DNA from: Oleiagrimonas citrea
GTDB lineage: Bacteria > Pseudomonadota > Gammaproteobacteria > Xanthomonadales > Rhodanobacteraceae
Length of the DNA stretch: 64,000 nt
NCBI RefSeq assembly: GCF_012395255.1
Contig: NZ_JAAZQD010000003.1
Coordinates: forward strand, 372,001 to 436,000
Direction of reading: 5' to 3'
The notes under the pieces were generated by a model that was not told the origin of the DNA, searched no databases, and saw nothing but the letters and a program-made list of their open reading frames with translations. Below are positions 1-7,733 of this stretch, one piece after another. Position numbers and translations under genes: made by a program. Position 1 is the first letter of the stretch, and each line of letters starts with the position of its first letter.

Positions 1-1037
1 GTCGACGGCCGGTGCTGATGGTCGACGTGGCGCTGTTTTCGGCGCTGGAGTTTATCTGCGCCTTCGCGCCTTCTCTGACGGTATTGCTGGTGCTGCGTTT
101 CCTGTTCGGCATCGCGATGGGCGGCGAGTGGGGCATCGGCGCGGCGCTCGCCATGGAGAGCATTCCGGCGAAGGCGCGCGGCGCGGTGTCGGGACTGCTG
201 CAGAGCGGCTACCCGTTCGGCTACTTTCTCGGCGCGTTGGCGTACTGGATCGTCACCGACGTGCTCGGCTTCAGCTGGCGAGGCATGTTCGTGGCCGGCG
301 CGTTACCTGCGCTGCTGGTGCTGTATCTGCGCATGAAGGTGCCCGAGTCGCCGGCGTGGAAGGCCAACGAGCAGCAGCAGCGCCGGCAGAATGTGTTCGA
401 GGCCATGCGTGGCCATTGGGGCCTGTTCGTGTTCATGATGGTGCTGATGGGCGCCTTCAACATGTTCAGCCACGGATCGCAGGACATGTATCCGACGTTC
501 CTCAAGCAGCAGCTGCATCTGGGCGCGGGAGCGGTGACGGTGCTGACCATGCTGCTCAACGCCGGGGCCATCGTCGGCGGACTCTCGTTCGGTGCGTGGT
601 CGGAACACATCGGCCGGCGTCGCGCGATCATCATCGCTGCGCTGCTGGCGATCCCGGTGGTGCCGCTGTGGATGTTCGGGGATCAGATCGCCACCTGGAT
701 GGGCTGGACGGCGCCGATCGCCTCGCTGGCGCTGCTCGGCGCGGGGGCATTCCTGATTCAGGTGATGGTGCAGGGCGCCTGGGGCATAGTGCCGACGCAT
801 CTGAACGAGCTGGCACCGGGCACGGTACGCGGCACGCTGCCGGGGTTTGCCTACCAGTTGGGCAATCTGCTGGCTGCGGCCACGGCGACGGCGCAGGCGG
901 CGCTCGCGACGCGCCTGCAGGGCGACTATGCGTCGGTCATGGCGGTGTGGCTGGTAGTGGTGGCCTTGGCACTGGCGGCGCTGGCGTGGCTCGGCCCCGA
1001 GGCGCGCGGACAGCGATTCGATACACACGAAGCATGA
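1..1037 (+). CDS. MFS transporter, metabolite:H+ symporter type (5' partial)
   Basis: The reading frame is open from the first full codon at position 3 and starts inside the protein, at the Arg-Arg-Pro of the cytoplasmic loop 2-3 motif of major facilitator proteins. It then continues through about ten hydrophobic segments. The stretch GGEWGIGAALAMES followed by KARG is typical of the metabolite:H+ symporter branch (NanT, lactate and sugar permease relatives). A charged central loop (KANEQQQRRQ) separates the two halves. The substrate cannot be told from sequence. The N-terminal one or two helices lie outside the window. The internal ATG at 12 is not the true start. Confidence 0.85.
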   Translation, partial: RRPVLMVDVALFSALEFICAFAPSLTVLLVLRFLFGIAMGGEWGIGAALAMESIPAKARGAVSGLLQSGYPFGYFLGALAYWIVTDVLGFSWRGMFVAGALPALLVLYLRMKVPESPAWKANEQQQRRQNVFEAMRGHWGLFVFMMVLMGAFNMFSHGSQDMYPTFLKQQLHLGAGAVTVLTMLLNAGAIVGGLSFGAWSEHIGRRRAIIIAALLAIPVVPLWMFGDQIATWMGWTAPIASLALLGAGAFLIQVMVQGAWGIVPTHLNELAPGTVRGTLPGFAYQLGNLLAAATATAQAALATRLQGDYASVMAVWLVVVALALAALAWLGPEARGQRFDTHEA

Positions 1038-1095
1038 CGGCGGCGCGCTTCGCGGCTATGATCCGACGCTTTCCCGACGGGTTGGATCGCAGCAC

Positions 1096-1581
1096 ATGAA
1101 AGCCGGCAAAGACAAGGTGGTGTCCTTCCACTACACGCTGACCGTGGATGGCGCGGAAGCGGAAACCTCGCGCGCCCAGGAGGCGCCCCTGCAGGCCCTG
1201 CTCGGCCGTGGGCAGCTGATTCCCGGCATGGAGCGCGCCATCGAAGGGCGCGAGGCGGGCGAAACCTTTGCCGTCGACATCGCGCCGGAGGACGGATACG
1301 GCGAGCGTCGCGAGGATCTCACCCAACGGCTGTCGAAGAAGTACTTCCACCAGGCCGCGCGGCTCAAGCCCGGTATGACCACGGTGCTCAGCCTGAAGGA
1401 AGGCGGTCAGCGCGCGGTGACGGTGAAGAAGGTCGGCATGAGCACCATCGACGTGGATCTGAACCATCCGATGGCCGGCAAGGCGCTGCATTTCGACATC
1501 GAGATCGTCGAGGTGCGCGAAGCCAGCGAGGAAGAGCTGGCGCACGGTCACGCGCACGGCCCGGGCGGCCACGAGCACTGA
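1096..1581 (+). CDS. slyD: SlyD-like FKBP-type peptidyl-prolyl cis-trans isomerase
   Basis: A 161-residue FKBP-fold prolyl isomerase and folding helper. The N-terminal KDKVVSFHYTL strand, the GRGQLIPGMERAIEG segment and the PEDGYGER motif are diagnostic of SlyD. An insert-in-flap domain occupies roughly residues 70-125. The protein ends in a short His-rich tail (HGHAHGPGGHEH), a smaller version of the metal-binding tail that lets SlyD deliver nickel. Cytoplasmic; no signal peptide. It stands alone, 58 bases after the MFS gene and tail-to-tail with the next gene, leaving 7 bases. Confidence 0.93.
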   Translation: MKAGKDKVVSFHYTLTVDGAEAETSRAQEAPLQALLGRGQLIPGMERAIEGREAGETFAVDIAPEDGYGERREDLTQRLSKKYFHQAARLKPGMTTVLSLKEGGQRAVTVKKVGMSTIDVDLNHPMAGKALHFDIEIVEVREASEEELAHGHAHGPGGHEH

Positions 1582-1588
1582 GCGCCGT

Positions 1589-2419
1589 TCAAACGGTACC
1601 GACGTAGCGTCGCAGGACCGAACGCACCGCGCCCAGATACCCGCGCCCGAACAGGTTCAGGTGATTGAGCAGGTGGTAGAGGTTGTACAGCGGCGCGCGT
1701 TCGCGCCAGTCGCGCGCCAGTGGCGCGCGCTCGGCATAGTGTTCGAAGAAACGGGGGCCGGGGTCGCCGAACAGGGTCAGCATGGCCAGGTCGGCCTCGG
1801 CCCAGCCGTAATATGCGGCGCCGGCATCGATCAATGCCGGTTCGCCGTTGCGGCAGCAGTGCAGGTTGCCGCTCCACAGGTCGCCGTGCAGCAGTACCGG
1901 CGCTTGTTCAGGTACCCATTCGGTCAGTCGTTGGCATAGGTGTTCGATACGCGTCAGGTCCGCGTTGTCGATCAGGCCGGCATCGTGCGCGCGCTGCGCC
2001 TGCGGCTGCAGACGGCGCTGGGCGAAGAAGCGATGGCCGTCGGTATCCGGCGTGTTGTCCTGCCATCCGTCGCCGCACCATCCCTCGTGCTCCAGGCCGA
2101 AATGCGGCCCCTGTGCCGCGTGCTGGCGCGCGAGGCCGTGGGCGGCGCGAATCTGGAAGTCCTTCGCGGGCATGCCGTTGCCGAGATCCTCGATCAGCAT
2201 CGCGTGAGGCTGTTCGGCATAGATTCCCGGTACGCGCATGCCACCGGCCTCGTGCAGCAGGCGCAGCCCATTCGCCTCGGCCTGCAACAGCGAGGCGGGG
2301 CGATCCGGTCGGTGCTTCAGCCAGGCCGACCGGCCATCGCGCATGCGCACGCGATGCAGTCCGTGGTCGGTGGGGACCGCGCCGTCGATGCATGTCGCGA
2401 TGGACGAAGGGATGCTCAT
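1589..2419 (-). CDS. Fructosamine/ketosamine-3-kinase family protein
   Basis: A 276-residue cytoplasmic kinase-fold protein of the fructosamine kinase/aminoglycoside phosphotransferase group. This family phosphorylates sugars attached to protein amines so that the adduct falls off (deglycation). The catalytic-loop signature LLHGDLWSGN (about residue 197) and a following IDAGAAYYGWAEADLAML segment, in place of the usual DPA-YYG-EADLAM, identify it. The DPA to DAG change alters the Mg-binding region slightly but keeps the Asp. Length fits the family (about 285). It is convergent with slyD and divergent from the PP2C gene. Confidence 0.87.
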   Translation of the reverse strand: MSIPSSIATCIDGAVPTDHGLHRVRMRDGRSAWLKHRPDRPASLLQAEANGLRLLHEAGGMRVPGIYAEQPHAMLIEDLGNGMPAKDFQIRAAHGLARQHAAQGPHFGLEHEGWCGDGWQDNTPDTDGHRFFAQRRLQPQAQRAHDAGLIDNADLTRIEHLCQRLTEWVPEQAPVLLHGDLWSGNLHCCRNGEPALIDAGAAYYGWAEADLAMLTLFGDPGPRFFEHYAERAPLARDWRERAPLYNLYHLLNHLNLFGRGYLGAVRSVLRRYVGTV

Positions 2420-2599
2420 GACGGGTATCAGTCAACGGCAGATGACGGCGGCATGCAAGTTACGCGGTGGAAGCGGTCGAGGGACGGATATTCACGAGTG
2501 TGACCACGGTCTCTGGGTCCGTCGCCGACCGCACCGGTATACTGAGATGCGCGAATACGGTGCATGCTCGCCGCGATCGCACAGGGGGAATGCCGGATC

Positions 2600-3442
2600 G
2601 TGGACAAGCACATCGACTTCCAGTCCTCGCCGCGCGTGGCCGCAGGCCGCGCGCAGGGCGGTCGTACGAGTCAGCAGGATGCCTTCGTCTGCCTGCATGA
2701 TGCCGCCGAGGACACCCTGCTGCTGGTGCTGGCCGACGGCATGGGCGGCGATGGCGCGGGAGAATTGGCGGCCGACGGCGTGGTCACGACCGCGCGTCGC
2801 CTGTGGAACCAGAAGGCGTGGCTGCAACAACCGGCCGCACTATTCCTGGAGCATCTGTGCATGGAAGCGCACGAGGAACTTCATCGCCGCCGGCTCGGTC
2901 TGAGCCAGGGCGAACCGCATTCGACCGTGGTGGCGTTGCTGCTTCGCGACGATCGCGCCAGTTGGGTGCATGTCGGCGACAGTCGCCTGTATCTGTTCCA
3001 GGGGGCACGCTGCCTAGCGCGGACGCGCGACCACAGTCTGGCCGAATGGCGTGTGCAGCGCGGTGAGCTGCTTCCGGAGGACGTCGCGAGCCACCCCGAT
3101 CAGCACAAGCTGCTGCGCGGTCTGGGTGGCGACGAGCCGCCCGAGGTCGATCACGGCGGCGCCATGCTGCATGCGGGGCAGTCTTTCGCGCTGTGCAGCG
3201 ACGGCGTCTGGGAAAACCTTACTGCGCAGGAGCTCGGGCGTCTGGTGACCCGCGACGATCAGTCGGAAGCGCTGCGCGAGGCGCTGACGTTGGCGGTCGA
3301 GCGAGGCGGTCGCGAAGGCGACAACGCGGCCCTGATTCTGGTGCGCGCGATGGATGCAGGACGTCTGCATCGCGCCGCAGTCAGTTTCTGGCTGCATGTT
3401 TCGGATCTTTTGAAAGGCCGTCGCCGCGATGCGGCGGCCTGA
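2600..3442 (+). CDS. PP2C-family Ser/Thr protein phosphatase
   Basis: A 280-residue PPM/PP2C phosphatase. It has the metal-binding LADGMGGDGAGE motif (DGMGGH in most homologues, here with Asp), HVGDSRLYLF in the middle, CSDGVWENL and the final GDNAALILV motif, so all the main metal-coordinating aspartates are present. I prefer the GTG start at 2600, which follows AGGGGGA at 2584-2590; an in-frame ATG at 2564 would add 12 residues. No membrane segment, so it is cytoplasmic. It is a likely partner for the Ser/Thr kinase at 4441-6150, reversing its phosphorylation; this pairing is inferred from proximity. Confidence 0.9.
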   Translation: MDKHIDFQSSPRVAAGRAQGGRTSQQDAFVCLHDAAEDTLLLVLADGMGGDGAGELAADGVVTTARRLWNQKAWLQQPAALFLEHLCMEAHEELHRRRLGLSQGEPHSTVVALLLRDDRASWVHVGDSRLYLFQGARCLARTRDHSLAEWRVQRGELLPEDVASHPDQHKLLRGLGGDEPPEVDHGGAMLHAGQSFALCSDGVWENLTAQELGRLVTRDDQSEALREALTLAVERGGREGDNAALILVRAMDAGRLHRAAVSFWLHVSDLLKGRRRDAAA

Positions 3443-3473
3443 TGCCATGAAAGGCATGGAGCACGTGGGACGT

Positions 3474-4421
3474 ATGACATCGAGATCGAGGTTTCAGGGG
3501 CGATGCCGTCGCGTGGCGCGCGTTGCGCCGGCATGGATCGCATGCGCATGGCTGCTGGGAGGCTGTGCGCAACTGCAGACGTTCAAGCGCAACGTCCTCG
3601 GTATTCACAAGCCCGAGGTCACGACCACGACGAGGCCCGCGGCGGCCAGACCACCGGTTGCGGTGCGGCATCCGGAATCGGTCGTGCCACTGAAGACGAT
3701 CATCATGAAACAGCTTCAGGTTGGGCACTACGCAAAAGGGCGCAAGCAACTGCGGCGGTATCTGGAAGTGCATCCCGATGATCGCTATGCGCGCGATCTG
3801 TGGCGGCAGCTGACCGTGAATCCGAACAAGCTCCTGGGCGCGCACTCACGCATGCATGTGGTGCAGCCGGGCGAGTCCTACGGCACGCTGGCGGCGAAAT
3901 ACCTGGGCTCGGCGACGCGCTTCCTGGCGCTGGCCCGCTACAACCACGCTGACAATCCGTCGGTCCTGCAGCTCGGGCAGAAAGTCCGCGTGCCGGCCGA
4001 CAGTCCGGCCAAGGTGCGCGCGACGATGGCCGCCGCGCCGGTCGAGAATCCCGAGCCGGCTTCTTCGAATGCCGCCGCCGCACCGGACGATGCCAGCGGG
4101 CCGGTCGACCGCGCAGAGCAACTGCAGTCGCAGAGCCTTGCGCTGCTCCACGAGGGGCACAAAAAGCAAGCGCTGGATAGGTTGGGGCAGGCGCTCGACC
4201 TGGATCCGAAGCTGAAGCCTTCCGGCCATGACGCAAGCACGCTGCGCAAGCAGCTGCTGACGTCCTACCACCAGCGCGCGATCGTGCTGTACCGCGATCA
4301 GAAACTGGATCCGGCGATTGCGCTGTGGAACCGGGTGCTGGCTATCGACCCGAACTACGAGCCGGCAATCGTCTACCGCGCCCGTGCGCGAGAATTGAAG
4401 AGTCGCCTGAAACAGCTCTGA
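3474..4421 (+). CDS. LysM/TPR lipoprotein
   Basis: A 315-residue predicted lipoprotein. A hydrophobic signal ends in the lipobox LLGGC (Cys31 from this start). It is followed by a low-complexity linker, a tetratricopeptide-like helical repeat near residues 70-105, a LysM peptidoglycan-binding domain (HVVQPGESYGTLAAKYLG ... LQLGQKVRVPA), a Pro/Ala-rich linker and two further TPR-like repeats at the C-terminus. In-frame ATGs at 3429, 3447 and 3456 are alternatives; the chosen start gives a normal-length signal peptide and follows a GTGGGA. It lies 31 bases after the phosphatase, probably co-transcribed, and converges on the kinase gene. Confidence 0.82.
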   Translation: MTSRSRFQGRCRRVARVAPAWIACAWLLGGCAQLQTFKRNVLGIHKPEVTTTTRPAAARPPVAVRHPESVVPLKTIIMKQLQVGHYAKGRKQLRRYLEVHPDDRYARDLWRQLTVNPNKLLGAHSRMHVVQPGESYGTLAAKYLGSATRFLALARYNHADNPSVLQLGQKVRVPADSPAKVRATMAAAPVENPEPASSNAAAAPDDASGPVDRAEQLQSQSLALLHEGHKKQALDRLGQALDLDPKLKPSGHDASTLRKQLLTSYHQRAIVLYRDQKLDPAIALWNRVLAIDPNYEPAIVYRARARELKSRLKQL

Positions 4422-4422
4422 G

Positions 4423-4459
4423 CGAGAACACGGGAAACGTTCAGGTTTCCGCGTTCTCG
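4423..4459. terminator. Hairpin between convergent genes
   Basis: A near-perfect inverted repeat has arms beginning CGAGAAC at 4423 and ending GTTCTCG at 4459, continuing inward through a GGAAAC/GTTTCC pairing around a short loop. It lies between the stop of the LysM lipoprotein and the C-terminal codons of the kinase, so it could act as a bidirectional terminator. There is no clear T-run. Confidence 0.45.
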
Positions 4460-6150
4460 GGCGTTTCCTCGGGAACGGGGAGGATCTGCGTAGTCTGCAC
4501 CGCGCGTTCGGCAGTGCGCCGTGGAGCATGCCGGTCGGAGGCACGCAAGCGTGCGTGCAGTGACTGGTTCATGAGATTGAAGGCCGTGAACAGGCGTCCC
4601 AGTTCGTCTCGGCGAACTAGCCGGATGCGGTATTTGAAGTCGCCGCGCGCGACGCGGAGCATGGCTTCGCTGAGCAGGTCCAGCAGAATCAGCGGACGAC
4701 GGAACAGCCAGTAGGCGGCTCCGATCACGGCGATCAGCGTCACACCGAGCACGATCGCGATGACCCACAACGTTGTGTGCTGGGCGGCGACCAGCGGTGC
4801 GCTGCTGACGCCCAGACGCAGGTGACCCACGACCTTGTCCTGATAGCGGATCGGCGTGGCGAACAGCAGCATGGCGTCGCGTTCGCCGTGGACATGGCTG
4901 TGGTAACTGTCGACTTCGTCCTCGCGCGACAGGTAATCGTCGGCATTCAGCGCGGGCAGGGGTTTGCCGACCTCGCTGCGAATCGTGCTCGCGATGGTCT
5001 GGCCGTCGCGCCCGGCGATGGCGATGTAGTGGATCTGGCGGTTGCGGGCGATGTCCTCGACCAAGGCGCGTGTCGCGGCGCGGTCGCCCAGGAGGAGATT
5101 CTCCGCCGATTCGTGCGCGATCATACGGCCGAGCGAACTGCCGTAGTCCAGTCCCAGTCCGGTCACGGCGGTTCGCTGCTTGCCGTAGATCGCGGCCAGT
5201 CCGACCAGCAGCACCAGGGTGAGGGTGACGCCCAGCATGCTGGCCCAGCGCACCCGCAGCGAGATGATGCGACCGGTCAGGGGGTTTTCCTGCAGTCGTG
5301 TGTACTCGCGCTGCGCCAGCTTCAGATCGTCGATGAGTTCGCGGGCGCTCTGGTAGCGCGCATCCGGTGCCTGAGCCAGCAGGGTGCGCACGATGCCGAT
5401 CAGAATCGAGGGCGTGGACGGATCGCGCGGCTCGATGGACGGCTGCGGGTTGCGTTTGCGCTCCTTGATCAGGCGCTGCACGTCGCCGGTTTCCTGCCAC
5501 GGCAGCTTGCCGGTGACCAGCCAGAACAGCACCACGCCCAGCGAAAACAGGTCGCTCCGCGCATCCGCGCGATGGCCTTCCAGTCGTTCCAGCGCCATGA
5601 AGGACGGCGTGCCGCCGATGACGCGCCGCTGTTCGCCGCCTTCGGCGTCGCGCGGCACGCCGCGGCGTTCGGCGATGCCGAAGTCGCTGAGCTTGGCGTG
5701 CTTCCAGCCCTCCATGAACATGATGTTCTCGGGCTTGATGTCGTGATGGACGATGCCTTCGCCATGCGCATAGTCCAGCGCGTCGGCGATCTGCACGGCC
5801 ATGTTCATGATGACCGGAAGCGACGGCGGTCCCTCTTTTTCCACGCGTGTGGAAAGCGCGTCGCCGGTCAAGCGCTCCATGGCGATGTAGGGGCGGCCGT
5901 CATCGGTCTCGCCGGTATCGAAGATCGTGACCAGGTGCGGGTGGTTCAGATGGCCCGCCGCGCGTGCCTCGACCTGAAAGCGCCGCCGGTAGCCTGCGTC
6001 GGCGGCGACCTCGCGATGCAGGCACTTGATGGCCACCCTGCGTTCGATATCGGGGTCGAAGCCCGCATACACGACCGCCGAGGCACCTTCGCCGAGGATG
6101 CCCTCGATGCGGTAGCGGCCGACCTGTGCGGGCAGGGCTTCGTCGATCAT
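4441..6150 (-). CDS. Transmembrane Ser/Thr protein kinase with periplasmic sensor and C-terminal HAMP
   Basis: A 569-residue Hanks-type kinase. The kinase domain (about residues 11-275) has a Gly-rich loop GEGASAVVYA, Lys42, catalytic loop VHHDIKPEN (Asp137; His replaces Arg of HRD) and DFG at 156-158. The usual APE in the activation segment reads ALE (SFMALERLEG). Then come TM1 (about 302-322), a roughly 140-residue periplasmic region resembling sensor domains of the SMP2/Cache type, TM2 (about 461-483), and a HAMP-like helix pair (about 484-535) that is followed only by a short tail. A sensor with its kinase output N-terminal of the membrane is unusual. Four bases separate it from the upstream FHA gene, so the two form an operon. 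Confidence 0.9.
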   Translation of the reverse strand: MIDEALPAQVGRYRIEGILGEGASAVVYAGFDPDIERRVAIKCLHREVAADAGYRRRFQVEARAAGHLNHPHLVTIFDTGETDDGRPYIAMERLTGDALSTRVEKEGPPSLPVIMNMAVQIADALDYAHGEGIVHHDIKPENIMFMEGWKHAKLSDFGIAERRGVPRDAEGGEQRRVIGGTPSFMALERLEGHRADARSDLFSLGVVLFWLVTGKLPWQETGDVQRLIKERKRNPQPSIEPRDPSTPSILIGIVRTLLAQAPDARYQSARELIDDLKLAQREYTRLQENPLTGRIISLRVRWASMLGVTLTLVLLVGLAAIYGKQRTAVTGLGLDYGSSLGRMIAHESAENLLLGDRAATRALVEDIARNRQIHYIAIAGRDGQTIASTIRSEVGKPLPALNADDYLSREDEVDSYHSHVHGERDAMLLFATPIRYQDKVVGHLRLGVSSAPLVAAQHTTLWVIAIVLGVTLIAVIGAAYWLFRRPLILLDLLSEAMLRVARGDFKYRIRLVRRDELGRLFTAFNLMNQSLHARLRASDRHAPRRTAERAVQTTQILPVPEETPENAET

Positions 6151-6154
6151 CGAA

Positions 6155-6688
6155 TCAGTGGGCGTACAGCCACCAGGCCAGGGCGGCGAGCCCCGCGACC
6201 ACCAGTACGCCGGCGACGATGCGCAGCGTGCGCAGGCCGCCGAGCGGGCCGTTCTCGCGCGTGCGGAACACGAACTCCACCTGGCCGAAGCGGATGCGGT
6301 CGCCGTGCTTGAGCACAGCGTCGTGGACGCGTTGATCGTTGACGAAGGTGCCGTTGGTCGACAGCGTGTTCATGATCACGTAGTGCCCGTTCTGATTCAT
6401 GATCCAGGCATGCGAGGACGACACGCTGAGGTCGTCGATGACGATGTCGCTTTCTTCGTGCCGGCCGATGGTCTGGCGGCCCGCCCGCAGCGAGAAGCGC
6501 TTGCCCTCCATGCTGTCGCTCGCGCCTTGCAGCACGGGACGGTTGGCGCTGGCGCGGTCCAGTGCATCGTAGTGCGGGCCGCTGGCGGTATGGCGGCGCA
6601 GTTCCTCGGCGGAGAACAGCTGCGTGCCCTGCGGACCGGACGTGCGAGCGTGAGCGCCGCGTCGAGACGGGTCGGCGTGATTGTTCAT
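6155..6688 (-). CDS. FHA-domain membrane protein
   Basis: A 177-residue protein with a forkhead-associated domain that binds phosphothreonine. The GRHEESDIVIDD, SSSHAWI and NTLSTNGTFVND motifs give the conserved Gly-Arg, Ser-x-x-His and Asn-Gly residues. A single C-terminal hydrophobic helix (about residues 152-174) anchors it with FHA in the cytoplasm. The ATG at 6688 follows AGGGGGAT with 5-base spacing and is preferred over an upstream frame extension. It is first in the operon with the kinase and is a natural reader of its phosphorylated products. Confidence 0.9.
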   Translation of the reverse strand: MNNHADPSRRGAHARTSGPQGTQLFSAEELRRHTASGPHYDALDRASANRPVLQGASDSMEGKRFSLRAGRQTIGRHEESDIVIDDLSVSSSHAWIMNQNGHYVIMNTLSTNGTFVNDQRVHDAVLKHGDRIRFGQVEFVFRTRENGPLGGLRTLRIVAGVLVVAGLAALAWWLYAH

Positions 6689-6857
6689 GTGGCATCCCCC
6701 TGGACAGGTTGACCAATATACCTGTCTTGCACCGCCTTTCGCTGTGCCGCAATGCTGAATCGTCCAGCTTGGGACCTCGTGCACATTTGCTCGATGAGGC
6801 CGGCATGCTCGCATTCATGTGCGGACCGAGGAGCGTGAGGATTTCCATGGTCGAAAA

Positions 6858-6889
6858 CGACAAAACCCGCCGGGAGGCGGGTTTTGTCG
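6858..6889 (-). terminator. Rho-independent terminator downstream of tRNA-Leu
   Basis: A 14-bp perfect stem (CGACAAAACCCGCC and its complement) surrounds a 4-base loop; read on the minus strand the 3' arm contains a TTTT tract. It starts 29 bases past the tRNA 3' end. Confidence 0.8.
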
Positions 6890-6917
6890 CGAATCGACGG
6901 GTTCGTCGTTCGAAATT

Positions 6918-7004
6918 TGGTGCCGAAGGTGGGACTCGAACCCACACTCTGTTTCCAGAAACGGATTTTGAATCCGTCGCGTCTACCAGTTCCGCCACTT
7001 CGGC
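6918..7004 (-). tRNA. tRNA-Leu (anticodon CAA)
   Basis: The minus strand folds as a class II tRNA of 87 nt including an encoded CCA. The acceptor stem is GCCGAAG/CTTCGGC with A73. The D-arm contains TGGTAGA, the anticodon stem ACGGA/TCCGT encloses loop TTCAAAA (anticodon CAA at 6970-6968), a long variable arm follows, and the T-arm has GTTCGAGTCCC. A class II variable arm plus a CAA anticodon identify leucine decoding UUG. Confidence 0.96.
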
Positions 7005-7027
7005 GCGGTCGGCGAGTATGCCGCAAA

Positions 7028-7618
7028 TCAGTGCAGTTGGTCGAGTGACAATGCGCGATCGCCGCGTTCGTACCATTGACCTTCGAGCGGCGCGAATACC
7101 GCGCACTGGGTCATCGGACCGGAATAGATGTGCAGACTCACCGCGACATCGTCTGCACTGGGATTGCGGATGGTGTGATATTCGTGCGGTGGAATCAGGC
7201 TTCCGGCGGAGCCGGGGCCGGCCTGGATCGCGCCGACGGAGTTGAAACGGTAGCGGCGTTCCTCGTGCTCCAGCAGTTCGTACTGGGTGATCTCCAGCGC
7301 GCCGCGCCAGACGCCTTCGACGCACCACATGCCGCTATGATCGTGGATCGGAGTGCCCTGGCCGGGGCCCCAGGTCATCGCGGTGACGCAGTAGCCATGT
7401 TGCTCGCTGCGGTACAGCTCCCGCCGTGCGTAGTGCTCGGGATGCGCCTCGAACACGCAGGCAGGAAGTTCGACTTCCTGTTCGCGGATCAGGCGGCACA
7501 GCGTGTTGCGCAGTGCATCGGTGATTTCGGTCGTGGAAGCGTGGCTCACTGCATGGTCGAGTGCATCGACCAGGGTGCGGCAGCCGGGGAATTCGAGAGC
7601 GAGCATACGCGGAGTCAT
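7028..7618 (-). CDS. Cysteine dioxygenase (Arg-type thiol dioxygenase, cupin)
   Basis: A 196-residue cupin that would oxidise cysteine to cysteine sulfinate with Fe(II) and O2. Counting from the ATG at 7618, the residues known from mammalian cysteine dioxygenase all appear: Tyr63 and Arg65 (YARR, carboxylate binding), His92, His94 and His148 (iron), Cys99 five residues after the second His, and the Ser161/His163/Tyr165 set in SLHIYS. The Cys/Tyr pair is the one that forms the thioether cofactor in animals; many bacterial enzymes have Gly at that Cys. The start is uncertain: ATGs at 7639 and 7606 are alternatives. The gene is monocistronic, 24 bases from the tRNA-Leu 5' end. Confidence 0.85.
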   Translation of the reverse strand: MTPRMLALEFPGCRTLVDALDHAVSHASTTEITDALRNTLCRLIREQEVELPACVFEAHPEHYARRELYRSEQHGYCVTAMTWGPGQGTPIHDHSGMWCVEGVWRGALEITQYELLEHEERRYRFNSVGAIQAGPGSAGSLIPPHEYHTIRNPSADDVAVSLHIYSGPMTQCAVFAPLEGQWYERGDRALSLDQLH

Positions 7619-7721
7619 TGCTGGAAACGGTCGATCCATTCTAGCAGTGCTGCGCGTAGCGAACAGTCGAGCGCGGGCAGATGTTCGCACTCAGGGATGC
7701 TACCCTGTGTCGCTTGACTAC

Positions 7722-7733
7722 CTGTCATGACAG
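7722..7733. promoter_or_regulatory. 12-bp palindrome over the exporter start codon
   Basis: CTGTCATGACAG is a perfect palindrome spanning the predicted ATG at 7727, with TTGACT eight bases before. It could be a repressor site for the drug exporter, but no regulator gene is adjacent. Confidence 0.3.

Noticed and set aside
2600-6688. Type VI secretion regulatory cluster (PpkA/PppA/Fha)
   Set aside because: Kinase, phosphatase and FHA types match loosely, but no tss genes are nearby and the kinase layout differs.
6858-7004. tRNA-Leu as an integration site for a mobile element
   Set aside because: No integrase, no direct repeat of the tRNA 3' end and ordinary genes on both sides.
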